Positions 33,142-44,043 of a DNA stretch of 64,000 nt are shown one piece after another. The position numbers and the translations under genes are program-made. A model generated the notes under the pieces. It searched no databases. It was not told the origin of the DNA and saw nothing but the letters and a program-made list of their open reading frames with translations. This DNA is from Argyresthia goedartella. Lineage: Eukaryota > Arthropoda > Insecta > Lepidoptera > Argyresthiidae. The DNA lies in the NCBI GenBank assembly GCA_949825045.1, contig OX463806.1:39456208-39520207 (forward strand). Direction: 5' to 3'. Positions within the stretch are counted from its first letter, which is position 1; the number at the start of each line of letters is the position of its first letter.

Positions 33142-34740
33142 ATGGAGATGGCAGCTGCTATCACGCAGAAGGCTGCGGACATACGTAGACAGCGCGAGTC
33201 CAGCCATGGTGGTGACATTGAAGCACCTCTGCCGCATCAGGGATCGGGGACCAAGATACCTGCGATAACTATGCCTACCTTTGACGGCGTGTCCGGTGAA
33301 TGGATGAGCTTCATCAATCTGTTCGACAGTTTGGTGCACTTGCGATCGGACATTACCAAGTCTGTCAAGATCGCTCAGCTGGTGGCAGCATTGAGGGGTG
33401 AGCCTAGGGAGCTAGTCGCTCATTTGTCAGTTACGGAGGGCAACTATGAGACGGCCAGGCAATTGTTGGTCAGACGTTACCACAACAAACGGAGGTTGGC
33501 CGATGCCCAACTGAACCGTTTGTTTCGCATCCCGGTTGTGAACAAGGTCGGGGCCATACAGACGGAGGTTTTGAACCCATTGTTGTCCGTCACCAAGGCT
33601 CTAGAGAATCTTGGACTTCCGGTTGGTGAATGGTCGTACCTACTGTTGTACATTGTACTTTCCCGCCTACCCGCTGACGTGCAGACTCGTTTCGAACAGT
33701 CTCACGGGAGGTCGGCCGAGGACCTGCCCGCCTTCTCCGACTTGGTCGGATTTTTGGAAGAGGAGTCTCCACGGGCAGAGAATTTGGGGTTGACGGTCAC
33801 CCATCCTTCGGAGCCACAGAGAGCTGCCGGGAGCGCTGTGAGTAGGGGCCCTCCGACGAGGAAGGACCGCACCAACCGGCAGTCATATGGGACTGTGAGT
33901 GCATTGACCCCACATAGTGAGACCTGCCCATGTTGTAGGCAGATTGGCCATGCTGTGGCCAATTGCAATAAGTTCGGGGAACTTAGGGTTCAGGGACGGC
34001 GCCAGATGGCCAAGCAGCGGGGCTGGTGTTTCCTGTGCCTCGGGCCACACATGGCTAGGGACTGCACGCGCACACAAATGTGCGGATATTGTGGTGGGGC
34101 CCACAACAATCTGTTGTGCATGAACCGGTCCGGCCAACAGCCACCACAGGGCCGTACCCAGGGTGACACGGCAAGGGGCCCTGAGAATTCGTTTGCGACT
34201 CGGAGCGCAACTCAGGGGCCAACGTCCCCACCTGCACAGGGCAGTACCAGGGTGCAGGGCCGCACTCAGGGTCATCACATGGGGGGCCCTGAGTTTTCGG
34301 TTGCGACTCAGCATCCGACTCAGCGGGCAATGGGGCCACAAGCACGCGGCCACCCAGGGGTGCAGGGCCGCACTCAGGGTCATCACATGGGGGGCCCTGA
34401 GTTTTCGGTTGCGACTCAGCATCCGACTCAGCGGGACATTGGGTGTGTTGAGCAGGCCGTAACGGGCGGGTGGCATGGGACACCTTCGAGCTATGCGGGT
34501 GCGGTTCGGACGCCGCCTCAGTTGTCGCCCCGCTCGTCGCCTCGTCCTCGTCGGTCGCATGTGATGTCCTTCCCGCTCATGGAGCGGCCACGGTTGAATT
34601 CACGCCCACCCCCCTTCGGGAGGCGTCGTAGGGTGGCAATGGAACCGGCGCGTGGGCCATTCGTACAATGGGACCCTCTGGCGTATAGCTGCCTACCTGA
34701 TCGGTTACAGGCAGATTGGGGCCCCGGGGGCCCTCGCTAG
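33142..34740 (+). pseudogene. BEL gag with three CCHC-type knuckles
   Basis: An open frame of 544 codons. The first 12 residues come from the LINE tail, so ATG 33142 is taken as the first usable start, though the real N-terminus may be lost. The capsid part begins around IPAITMPTFDGVSGEWMSF, the BEL/DUF1759 signature, and continues with RYHNKRRLADAQLN. Three Cys-rich knuckles follow: CPCCRQIGHAVANC, CFLCLGPHMARDC and CGYCGGAHNNLLC. The C-terminal third contains a 108-bp (36-residue) near-perfect tandem duplication starting at 34252 and 34360 (GRTQGHHMGGPEFSVATQHP). No stop interrupts the frame. Confidence 0.8.
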
Positions 34741-34782
34741 GAATTTGCGGCCCAACAATTTGTTGCCCCCCAACCGGAGACG

Positions 34783-35517
34783 GTGGTGTTACCGATCGTC
34801 TCTGTGCTTGTTTGGGATTTGGCGGGCAACCCAACATACGTTCGCGCCCTATTAGATTCTGGAGCTCAGGGCTGCATTGTATCGAATGATTTAGCAAAAT
34901 GGTTGGGCCTCAAGGTAAATAGGTATAATAAATCAATACGGGGCGTGGGGAATGTTACGGTTACGAATGTAGTTGGTCAATCGGTGATCACGTTCTCTCC
35001 ACGTTATGACATTTTGACAAAAACAACCGTGCAAGCTTTAGTAATGACGCATGTCATGGGCAGACACCCCTTGGTGAAGTTGAATCCGGCCGTTCGATTC
35101 CTGACATCAGGACTCAAGTTGGCGGATCCCGATTTTGACACTCCAGCCCCGGTCGACCTGCTACTGGGAGCAGACGTTCTGGGTAGGTTTCTGTTGTCGG
35201 ATCGGCGAGTTCTTCAGCCGGACGGGTTGATTGCTGTGGATACTAAGTTTGGTCACGTGATCATGGGTCCGGCATTGCCAATGGTTAGGCCTGCCGAGTC
35301 AGATGGCATACTTATTGGCTCAGCGTTGTCAGACGCTATCCAACGTTTCTGGGAGATAGAGGAACCTCCCACCGTTCGTCGAGTCGACGCAGACGAAGAA
35401 GAGTGCGAGTTGTTTTACCAGAATAGTACTGGTCGCCTTCGTTCTGGTCGTTTTGTAACTCGACTGCCTTTCAGGGCCGATCGACCGCCACTAGGAAGAT
35501 GGCTGAGACGAGATTGA
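34783..35517 (+). pseudogene. BEL aspartic protease (peptidase A17-like)
   Basis: 244 codons with the active-site segment YVRALLDSGAQGCIVS (D-S-G) near residue 22, then LLLGADVLGRF, FGHVIMGPA and the spacer ending LFYQNSTGRLRSGRFV. It is the family DUF1758/A17 protease that processes BEL polyprotein. The frame is offset from gag and breaks before RT. The region 35517-35690 needs two or more frame changes to read through. Confidence 0.75.
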
Positions 35518-35695
35518 TGTCGATGGAGCGTAGGATGTCAAGGGACGCCGTATGAAAATACGTCGATTTCATGAGGGAGTATGAGTCGACTGGAGATCTG
35601 AGGATCATTGTTTCCTTCCACACCATGCCGTCCTGCGAACCCCTACCGGCAAGATTCGAGTTGTTTTTGATGGGTCAGCACCTACCTCGAACGGG

Positions 35696-36779
35696 ATGTC
35701 TCTGAATCAGTGTCTACATTCGGGACCCAAGTTGAGTCGTGATATTTCGGATATTCTCACGAGCTTTCGGAGACACCAGATTGTATTTGTCGCAGACATT
35801 CGGATGATGTTTAGGCAAACGGTAATTCATCCGGCTGACAGAAGGTATCAGTTGATACTTTGGCGTGAGTCCACGGCCGAGCCAGTCAAGGTCTATGAGT
35901 TAAACACGAACACGTATGGGTTACGGTCTAGCCCGTATTTGGCGATGCGTACCCTGCGGGAGTTGGCGTCGCGTGACCGTGTGAGCTATCCTAGAGCCGC
36001 CGCTATCCTGGAGCTAGATTTGTACGTCGATGACGTCTGCACAGGGGCAGCCAGTGTAGAGGAAGCTCTGGACCGACGTGACGAGCTCATTCAATTGCTG
36101 GAACGAGGCGGCTATGAACTACGCAAGTGGATGTCCAACTCCCCTGAGTTGATGGCTGGTCTCCCAGATGAGTTTCAACAAGACCCGCACGTTTTTGAGA
36201 ATCCTGACAACCCTAACATGTTGTCAGTGCTTGGAATTCAGTACCGGCCCGTCCATGATGAGTTTACCTATCGGGTGGTTTTAGAAACATCGAAGGCCTG
36301 GACGAAGCGGTCAGTACTGTCAACGATTGCGAGAACGTTCGACCCGAATGGATGGATTTCTCCATTCACCTTTACTCTCAAATGTTTTATGCAAAGGCTA
36401 TGGGCGGCTCAGTTGACCTGGGACACCCACCTCTCAGGTGATTTGTTGACTGATTGGACGCGAATGTTCACCTCGCTATCGGACATAAATAATGTATCGC
36501 TGCCGAGGAAATTGGTCCCTGCTGGGGATTACAGGGCAACCCTTCACGGGTTTTGTGATGCCTCTGAACGAGGGTTTGCGGCAGCGGTTTATTTGCGAAC
36601 CGTCACCTCCACCGGGGAGGTCGACGTGCGTTTGGTTTTGGCAAAAAGCAAGGTAGCGCCTATTCGGACAAGGATGACGATTCCAAAACTGGAACTGTCC
36701 GGGGCTGCTCTTTTGACCAAACTTTTGAATCACACTCTAACAGTGTTGCGTGGGTCAGTGGTTTTGGAGGATACGGTGT
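35696..36779 (+). pseudogene. BEL reverse transcriptase, truncated
   Basis: 361 codons: SLNQCLHSGPKL, then IVFVADIRMMFRQTVIHP (first catalytic Asp), TYGLRSSPYLAMRTLREL and LDLYVDDVCTG (intact YVDD), LRKWMSNSPELM, and the RNase H beginning FCDASERGFAAAVYL. It stops at VVLEDTV because a transposon end replaces the next codon. The catalytic residues of RT are intact, which contrasts with the gypsy copy. Confidence 0.85.
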
Positions 36780-37059
36780 GAGAGCAGCGAATCCGACAAT
36801 TCATCATTTGATTTTTCAAGAAGCGATTCAGAATAAGTAATATGTTCAATACATAAACATTAAATTACAGTGTGCCAATACCAAATTATTGTTTTTTTAA
36901 GAACCCGTATATTATCAAACACAACAAGTTAGCGCTCCTGCACACGATAACTGTATTTGTATTTGTACCCGACTGTACCTCTTGTCACGCACACAAAGTC
37001 ACTGTATATGTACAAGGTTTACCCACACATAGCGCCGCGCGCACAACTGAGTTGAAGTA
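36778..37059 (+). mobile_element. 3' end of a long-spacer Tc1/mariner element, plus orientation
   Basis: Starts with the last codons of the transposase (reading SSFDFSRSDSE and a stop), then 3' UTR, and ends in the terminal repeat GCGCCGCGCGCACAACTGAG followed by TTGAAGTA. Bases 36778-36921 are the reverse complement of 38240-38384. The end sequence recurs at 43223-43258, which is the 5' end of the minus-strand copy, so the pair defines the TIR of the family. Confidence 0.7.
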
Positions 37060-37079
37060 TTTATACTATATTATTGATT

Positions 37080-38239
37080 TTTTCTAACATAGTTTCTTTA
37101 ACTGACGTAGCACTCATTGCATTTTTTTGTTGCCACGTATTGTGGGCAAATTTGTGCCCAAATGTTTTCGATGGGATTATAATCGGAATGATATGGCAGA
37201 AAACGTACAATTGTATGCCCATGTTCCTCCATTATACGATCAATTGCAAATTTTGTATATCTTTCTTTGTGTATTTTTTATAATTTCGTACAATTCGGGT
37301 TTCAATTTGTTTGGTTCATATTGTGTTGTTGTAACCACGCTATCATTTATGGTTTGGGTGTGTGGGTGTGTTTGAGTTTGGTGGTTTCACAGACAGCTTA
37401 TTATGATAAGGGGCGTTATCAATTATCAACACACTATTAGGAGGCAAGTTGGGAATCAATTGATTGCGTAGCCAAGTTTGATAACATTCCGCGTTTATTT
37501 CATTATCATAGTCACCTTCTGAATCGACACATTTATGCAACATTACAGCCTAGAACGAAGCCTTTGTCATTGCCCACATGTACACGGTAATAATTCGCTT
37601 TCCTTTGGAAATGGGTTGTTTAATACCTTTATCTACACACGTATCATAAACCCTCTTTACTGCGTCTGAAAACCGCACGTTAAGACCAGAATAATGTAAA
37701 ACTATTTGGTAAAAACTCATTTCTTATCTGAAAATTTGTACATTATGACCATAATGTACAAAAATTTGTCAAATTATGACATTAAAATTTCGAACGCCGA
37801 CGCCCGCCTGCGTGCCGTCCCTAGTTTGTCTGTGAAGTTGGTACTACTGAACAAGCTAAACAAGTGCAGAGCAATGATCAATGCCACAATGCCGGTCGAA
37901 CACGAGGTTCCTGAACACATAAAAGAGAGCTTATGATATGTGTGTAGATAAACTAGTGTCGATACATAATTAGGCTTTAAAACTCGAGTGGTAATATTAT
38001 GAAACTCGCATTCGACTTGTTTCATAAACCCACTCTGGAGTTATGTATCAGTCACATAAACTACTATTTTTGCTGCTATCTTGCCAAGTTTTACCTTAAG
38101 TATGCGATGTTTGCACGCATTTATGACTCGTCCATAAACGCTGTTTCTAGCAGCTTCCCTCAGCTGTTGTATTTCTCTGAGGTATTTGATACTTTTTAAA
38201 CGTATATCTTGCTTTTCCATAAGTAGTCGTCTGTTGGTA
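37080..38239 (-). pseudogene. long-spacer Tc1/mariner transposase fragment, with MITE inside
   Basis: Minus-strand pieces of a relative of the gene at 62186. LMEKQDIRLKSIKYLREIQ and a damaged MDES region lie at about 38210-38100. Then, beyond a MITE at 37628-37952, come KGKRIITVYMWAMTKASF, GDYDNEINAECYQTWL, IPNLPPNSVLIIDNAPYHN (second catalytic Asp) and a broken PYHSDYNPIENIW (third acidic residue) at about 37150. Stops and frameshifts are frequent. It is a different subfamily from the neighbouring copy. Confidence 0.65.
37628..37952 (+). repeat. MITE family 2, copy A
   Basis: A 325-bp element with inverted ends TTTATCTACACACGTATCAT and AGCTTATGATATGTGTGTAG. The inner part carries ACGCCCGCCTGCGTGCC and GAACAAGCTAAACAAG. 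Other copies lie at 54432-54661 (opposite strand), 61157-61455 and 61512-61861 (opposite strand, interrupted). There is no ORF. Confidence 0.85.
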
Positions 38240-38324
38240 TGTTTGATAATATACGGGATCTTAAAAAAACAATAATTTGGTATTGGCACACTGTAATTTA
38301 ATGTTTATGTATTGAACATATTAC

Positions 38325-39572
38325 TTATTCTGAATCGCTTCTTGAAAAATCAAATGATGAATTGTCGGATTCGCTGCTCTCACCAAGGTTGATTACGATT
38401 TCTGACTCCATGTCAAAATGTCGATAGTATTCTTCTTCTTTCTTTTGTACATGTCGACAAGTATTACCCCACATCTCTCCATCAATTTGACTTAAAGGTT
38501 CATTTATTAGTTCCATTATTCCCGTCACATTTTGGTCGACATTATACGAAGCAATATAATTTTTTAAAATTCCCCACACATTTTCTATGGGGTTTAGATC
38601 AGGATGATATGGTGGCAGTCGAAGAACTTTTATGCCATATGGCTGAAGTATGTCATCAATATTATAAAAAATATGGTTTTCTTTGTTTTTTTTTATCAAA
38701 TCATACAGTTCAATTTTTTTCATATCTATATTAAAAGCTATATGTTTTTCTGTCAGCCATCTCTGCATTTCTGTTTTTTTGGAATTAGAATTTGGAGCTC
38801 TGTCATTTTGAACTGGCATTATCAAGCACAATTACAGAGTTAGGTGGCAGATTCGGTACAAGACGTTCTTTTAGCCACTTTTCATAGTTTTCTGCGTTCA
38901 TATTAGAGTGATAATCACCGGAAACACTATTTGCTTTGAATGTCAGTAGTGCGTTAGGAACGAAACCTTGTTCTGAACCAGCATGCACAATGATAATTCT
39001 TTGTCCTTTAGACATGTTTCTCTTTAAAGGTGGTCCATCTTTATTACCCCATCCTTTGTTTTGCACATGACTAGTTAAGATATAGCTCTCATATTTATAT
39101 ACGATACACCGATTTTCTTGACGGTATTTGAGTAAGTTTTTCAGGTAAGAAAACCGTAGTTTTTGGATGTCATGCCGCTCTATAATAACACGTCTGTTAT
39201 CCAGTTTTTCGCCATTTGTATCCCAACTTTAACAAAGCTGTGCGCAGAGTCGAAATACTTCCATCATTATTAAGTTTCTCTTGAAATATTCTTTTCAACT
39301 TTAGCAAGGTAGGTAACTCGTGATGTTCTAAATGGTAATTTTGAATAGTTGAACGTATAACATCAACGTTAAAGTTGTCTAATTCTAACTTCTTTGAACG
39401 TTTTTTGCGGTCTTTATGCGGAGATTTAAATTTAGAGTCAGATTCTTTTCCTTCAGCCAATATATTAGTTATTGTTCTCTCTGATACCCCCACTGCCATT
39501 GCTGTTCTTTTCCGTACGCTGTTTCAATGTTCACTTAATTTAGATATTAAAATTGGACTTGCACTGCAAACT
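38325..39572 (-). pseudogene. transposase of the interrupted long-spacer element, main part
   Basis: In minus-strand order: MAVGVSERTITNILAEG (HTH, about 39490), TLRTALLKLGYKWRK, then after a frame change VYKYESYILTSH, where MDES would be expected so the first catalytic Asp is lost. Then GQRIIIVHAGSEQGF, LPPNSVIVLDNAS (second Asp), a small deletion after it, and PPYHPDLNPIENVW (third, Glu). The last two acidic residues are about 82 residues apart when aligned with the copy at 62186. The C-terminus SSFDFSRSDSE stops at 38325. Several frame changes make it non-functional. Confidence 0.75.
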
Positions 39573-39845
39573 GGAGGCTTACCACAAGCACTATTAGAAG
39601 TTATTTTCAAGCCTTAAAAAAAACTGCCCTGCTTAATGATACCATGAGCCATACAATAGCAGCGCTGTTAATTGACAGACGTTCACCGCCTAATCAACGC
39701 TGCTAACGTACTACAATCTCCGTTTTGCGCGCTCGCAGCGCTGCTGAACTGTCATTCTTAGCAGTTATTTAAAAGTTACTCTCGTGCAACTTTTAAAAAC
39801 CTGCTAAGCGAATTAGTGATTATTTTAGTGTTAAAATTAGTCAAA

Positions 39846-41234
39846 ATGAATGATGCAGAAATTTTATGGTTTTTGGAGGATGATTACGCTTTCCGTAATA
39901 GAGAGAAAAATGCGTGGCGTAAAATTATAAGAGAGCAAAGCAATCCATTCGTTGTTTACGATGAATTGGATTTTATTCGGAGGTATCGTCTTTCAAAAGT
40001 TTTAGCAAAAAATCTGTGCGAAGATATTAGACCTCTAATGCCGGTGCCAACGAAATCCACAGATTTATCCGTGGAGACGAAGGTGAGCTCTATTCATGAT
40101 AAAAATATATTATGTATAATATTTCAAATCAAATCAGCCCAACACTGCCCATTGCTGGGTAGCTATATGATCGATCATATATCAACTCATAGAAGATTCT
40201 TATTGGCTCGAACTTTAGTCGCATTTAAAATTCTGTTTTAGGTATTAACAGCTTTATCATTCTTCGGCACCGGCTCCTATCAAAAGCCTGCAGGTGATAT
40301 TCACGGGCATTCCATGGCGCAGCAAACCGTATCAAGTGTTGTGGCCCAAGTGACTGCTGCCATGAATACACCAGAAATGCGCAGAAAATATATAAAATTT
40401 CCTAGGACTGTGCCTGAACAACAAGAAAACATACTAAGGTAAGTTTGCAAAAACAATATAGGTTGGTGAGAAAAAGTTTTTTATTAGTCTATACTCTAAT
40501 CAAAATTTCAGATTTTACAATACTTTTGGATTCCCCGAAGTGTTGGGCTGTTTGGACTGCACTCATGTTGCAATTGTGAGGCCGGTGGAAAATGAAGAAC
40601 GCTTCTTCTGTTGGCAGCATTATCATTCATTAAATGTACAAATAGTGAGTACCAACTACCAACATAATTCGTATTTCTACAACAGAAGAAACTAAATGAA
40701 AATTCAGCAATGAACATTTTTGTTTAATTACTTTATACAATTATAAAAATTATAAGGTACACAAACACTTTAGAATTATAAAATTAAAATTTAACTACAG
40801 GATAACCTGAAACAAAAATCTTTGTTTTAGATGTGCAATGCTGATATGGATATTATAAGTGTGGATGCTAGTCACGGTGGAGCCAATCATGATTCCTTCA
40901 TTTGGAATCAACATCCGATGAAAGCTTATATGGAGAATCTCAGTAGATCTCAGGCAATTTGGCTATTAGGTAATAAACTACATCTATGTTTCTTGTTCCT
41001 TAGGTTGATTTTGTGTAAGTATATTTAGACTTCCTGTTTTTTACAGGTGACTCAGGATATCCTCAACGAAGGACAATGATGACTCCAATTGTTGATGCTC
41101 CAGATGGAACCCCGGAGGCCTTCTATACCATGAAACACGTCCACACTCGGAATGTTGTGGAACGGACCATTGGCGTGCTTAAGGCACGTTTTCGTTGCCT
41201 TTTAGTACACACCACCCTGGGTGAACTAGTCTGA
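39846..41234 (+). CDS. HARBI1-like transposase, five exons
   Basis: Start ATG 39846 (MNDAEILWFLEDDYAF). The exons proposed from GT/AG borders are 39846-40082, 40242-40438, 40512-40644, 40831-40969 and 41047-41234. Introns are 73-186 bp. Translation across the joins gives the DDE_Tnp_4 motifs: GCLDCTHVAIVRP (first D), SVDASHGGANHDSFIW, WLLG joined to DSGYPQRRTMMTP (second D), and HTRNVVERTIGVLKARFRCL (E). The TGA at 41232 comes about 50 residues earlier than in typical HARBI1-like proteins, so the C-terminus may be truncated or spliced onward. The protein would cut at the TIRs together with the Myb-like partner. Confidence 0.8.
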
Positions 41235-41565
41235 AAAAAAATAACAACTATAAATACTTAACTCACAAAGAAAGGGTTAGAGTAGTGTGCCAAGAAATAT
41301 AATATTAAAAAGTTAAAAGTTACGGATAATTTTTGTTGTCTTTTTTGTTAATTTTTGGTGGTCAACAAAGTGTTCAATTAAATTTTTAAAGGAGATGGCA
41401 ACTAGCCTTTCTCAACATATTTTTAAAGGCCTAAATTAGATTTAAACTTAGTGATGTTATGTTTTCATTAAGTACAAAAATTATTAGAAAGCATATATAA
41501 TAATTAAGCTTGGTTATATAAACTTTTTTCAATGAGGCAATTATGCTCTAAAAATATCAACTTAC

Positions 41566-42228
41566 ATCCTCAAAAGGCTCCACTCTTATTCCGGGCATCC
41601 CTAGACCAAAATCTTGGCCAGTGATTAAAAGAAATTTATTTTCAATTTCATTGAGCGGTGGTACCTCAGAGGGACCACCGCCAGTTTGGTTTTGGGATGC
41701 CCGTACATCAGCAGCTCTCCTTTTTAATTTGGCTTTGTAGTCCACCCAGTACTAAAACAACAAAAAACAGAAATTTATTTACCCGTTAACTCACAGAAAT
41801 TCTTTCATACTTGTGGCTGCCACAATGTGGTAGCCGGTGAGCCAGGTCATGTGAACATTCCTTACTAAACACTGTAGGTGCATACCTTTGACCATCCCTT
41901 CCAGTCTTTAACTGCACCCACTCCCTGTGCATTTAAATTAGTGGCTGCACCAGACCACTTCCTCCGAGCATATTCCCGTGCCTGGGCAGCCTTGTTATTG
42001 CCTAAGGCCACATCGCGATTGGAGTTAAGAAACTCCCACAGGACATCCAGCTGTGTCACAGTTACCCGGCGTCGCGATGCGGCGTCAGAATTATCGACTG
42101 TTGAACTGAAACAAACAATGAGTAGGTACATACATACGTCTTATTTTTACATAGATGCAATCATCACATTATGTCGCTGCATGAAATTAATAACAAATTT
42201 ATAGTCATGAGTAAACTTACGCTGCCAT
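41566..42228 (-). CDS. Myb/SANT-like DNA-binding protein of the Harbinger element
   Basis: Read on the minus strand: exon 1 (42221-42228) has ATG GCA GC, then a GTAAGT donor. Exon 2 (41889-42105) has RRRVTVTQLDVLWEFLNS and ARRKWSGAATNLNAQGVG. Exon 3 (41566-41751) begins YWVDYKAKLKRRAADVRAS and ends at a GTAAGT donor, so more exons follow to the left, not identified. The frame runs through all joins. The tryptophan spacing and the WKGWSKYWVDYKAK segment match the Myb/SANT-like domain of PIF/Harbinger accessory proteins and of insect zeste-like factors. It likely carries the nuclease to the TIRs. Confidence 0.75.
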
Positions 42229-42879
42229 CGCCGTGATAAAATGATCTTAACTCTATTGCTGAATGTAGTCTGGAGAATTGTAACACAAAATGTGTCGGTT
42301 GGAGTGTAGATAAGGGGGCGGAAGCTTTTTTCCGCCCCCTTATCGACACTCTGACCCTTCATTTCTTCAAAATCGAGGTTCAACAAGGAACTTTTCAAAA
42401 TACTTAAACTTCTTGGAAACTAACACAAACACTTGCTTGATATTATTTGACGTTTTGACGTAAACAAAAAGTTTCGAGACACGTTCAAAAACTTTATAAT
42501 TATTCATACTTAGTCATGACTAGAAATTAAGACAAATATATTTTTTCCGCAAAGTTAATTTAATTTTTACAGAAATGACTTTATTATCAGTTTTTGCTCT
42601 GCACTGCTATAAAATTTTAAAAGTTCATAAAAGAATATGTTTTATTTTTTAATAAAAACGGTATTTACCGGTGAATTATCTTATTTGATTTTCGAACGCA
42701 CACAACATTTGAGGTAAACAGGCCAGAGACAACCTTTTTTTTTAGCAGGTTAATCGCAGGCCTGCTTACTTCGGCTCATGGTACACTAAGGCAGCAGTTT
42801 ATTTTAAACATTGGACATAAACTGCCCTACTTTAGTCCTGCTAACTAAGAGATTGTGGTAAGCCTCCTGGATCACTTAC

Positions 42880-43121
42880 TAGTTGCAATATATCTCTCGC
42901 ATCTTTTTTCAGAAATTCGTATACCATAGCAATGGTTTCTCGAGTCTAAAACAATAATACATAAAGGTCAAAAAGGATATAATATTTCATTTCATTTTAA
43001 TACTATTTAATTTTTATAGGAAAGAGAATCATAATAAAAATTAATTATATCTAAATTTAAAAATAACAAATATTTATATAACCTGACTCCTTAAACATTT
43101 TCTCCACGAAGAACTAGACAT
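42880..43121 (-). pseudogene. first exons of the interrupted long-spacer transposase
   Basis: Exon 1 at 43083-43121 (MSSSSWRKCLRSQ) with a GT donor. Exon 2 at 42880-42945 (TRETIAMVYEFLKKDARDIL) has an AG acceptor and a GTAAGT donor. The Harbinger element starts 13 bp further on, that is, within the next intron. The main part of the gene resumes left of 39573, but the phase of the presumed acceptor is off by one. Confidence 0.55.
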
Positions 43122-43264
43122 TTTTGTACCCGTAAGAAAAAGCGATAAGAACACCTCTCGCTCGGACGACGACTGCCGCGTCACTGCCACACAAATGAAA
43201 CCTGTATATTTACAAGCGCAAGCACACATAGCGCCGCGCGCACAACTGAGTTGAAGTATCTATA

Positions 43265-43465
43265 CCTGAAGGATGGAAAAAAGTTCGTTATGATGCCGTT
43301 AAATGGAATATAGACAATTCGAACCAATAATCGATAGTTTTGCCGATGAAATGATTATTTATTCAAGTGATAACAGTGGGGCAAGTGACAGTGAACACGA
43401 AAACAAAATATTTTCCGGTGACTCTAGGACGCCAGGAATAGATATTCTCTGTATGATTGAGTTTT
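43265..43465 (+). pseudogene. possible C-terminal fragment of another transposase
   Basis: The plus strand reads PEGWKKVRYDAVKWNIDNSN, then a stop, then SFADEMIIYSSDNSGASDSE. This resembles the tail of the long-spacer transposases (W..V..HA.K, then a Ser/Asp-rich end). It is short and isolated, and the similarity is weak. Confidence 0.3.
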
Positions 43466-43916
43466 AGCAAGTAAATATTAAATTGTTACATAAACTTATG
43501 CATTTTTTCCTTACATTTAATTACGTATCCCCTAGACAAATAGTAAATAATAAATCATAACAACTATTCTAACAATACCAAAAACATTACTTTAGTATTT
43601 TCATCCTACAGTATGGGCATTCTAACTTGGCCGAAAATATAAATAAATGTCACGTGATCAGGAAACTTGATATTCCAAAGCAACAATCGACGTTGGTTCG
43701 TTCGACATTCAGTTGTAGAGACAATTTAAAACACAAATACTGGTCTAAATTCTGCTTAGAAATAAAAAAAAATCCCAAAATTCTACTTCCGACGAAAATC
43801 TGTACATAGATTAGCACGAAGTGTCGTATAATACATAATATATACATACATATACATAATTCGTTTTAGTGCTGGGCATGATTTGACGAAAGAATGTTTG
43901 CTAAAAATAAATTTTT

Positions 43917-44043
43917 AGGGTATCTGGCTAGAAGGCGGAAGAGACTTTGCTCGAGTGAACTTTGAAAATTCCATATAAATTTGTATGTAGCTGTCGAAGT
44001 TTACTCGAGTTAAATCTTATTCCGCCTTCTAGCTTGTCGCCCT
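43917..44043. repeat. 127-bp MITE
   Basis: The inverted ends are about 40 bp: AGGGTATCTGGCTAGAAGGC on the left, and the right end read inward gives AGGGCGACAAGCTAGAAGGC. Both are followed by CTCGAGT. The middle is AT-rich with no ORF. Confidence 0.75.

Larger units (their letters stand above)
33131..36779 (+). mobile_element. BEL/Pao element, plus-strand 5' half
   Basis: Carries gag (33142-34740), protease (34783-35517) and RT up to the beginning of RNase H (36779). It lacks the 5' LTR and leader, because the LINE tail abuts gag directly, and it lacks everything after VVLEDTV. It stops at a junction with a transposon 3' end. It appears to be the same family as the minus-strand piece, and the two overlap over 0.5 kb. 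Confidence 0.85.
39573..42867 (+). mobile_element. PIF/Harbinger element with two genes
   Basis: Inverted ends GGAGGCTTACCACAA at 39573 and 42867. Subterminal similarity follows (AACTGCCCTGCTT near 39630 and AAACTGCCCTACTTT near 42828; TACCATGAGCC at both sides). It has the classical PIF/Harbinger pair: a HARBI1-like nuclease on the plus strand and a Myb/SANT-like protein on the minus strand, converging. The flanks belong to one minus-strand transposase gene. The 3-bp target duplication expected for the superfamily could not be recognised. Confidence 0.85.
38240..43258 (-). mobile_element. long-spacer Tc1/mariner element (82-residue spacing), interrupted by PIF/Harbinger
   Basis: A minus-strand element whose 5' end is the terminal repeat at 43223-43258. 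Its transposase is read in pieces from 43121 to 38325. A PIF/Harbinger element occupies 39573-42867. The left end of this copy is cut at 38240, where another transposon begins. An inverted copy of its last 144 bp is at 36778-36921. Confidence 0.75.

Noticed and set aside
33883..34560. A 225-codon open frame on the minus strand
   Set aside because: It runs opposite to BEL gag, and its pattern follows the gag repeats. It is a shadow of the coding strand with no domain of its own.
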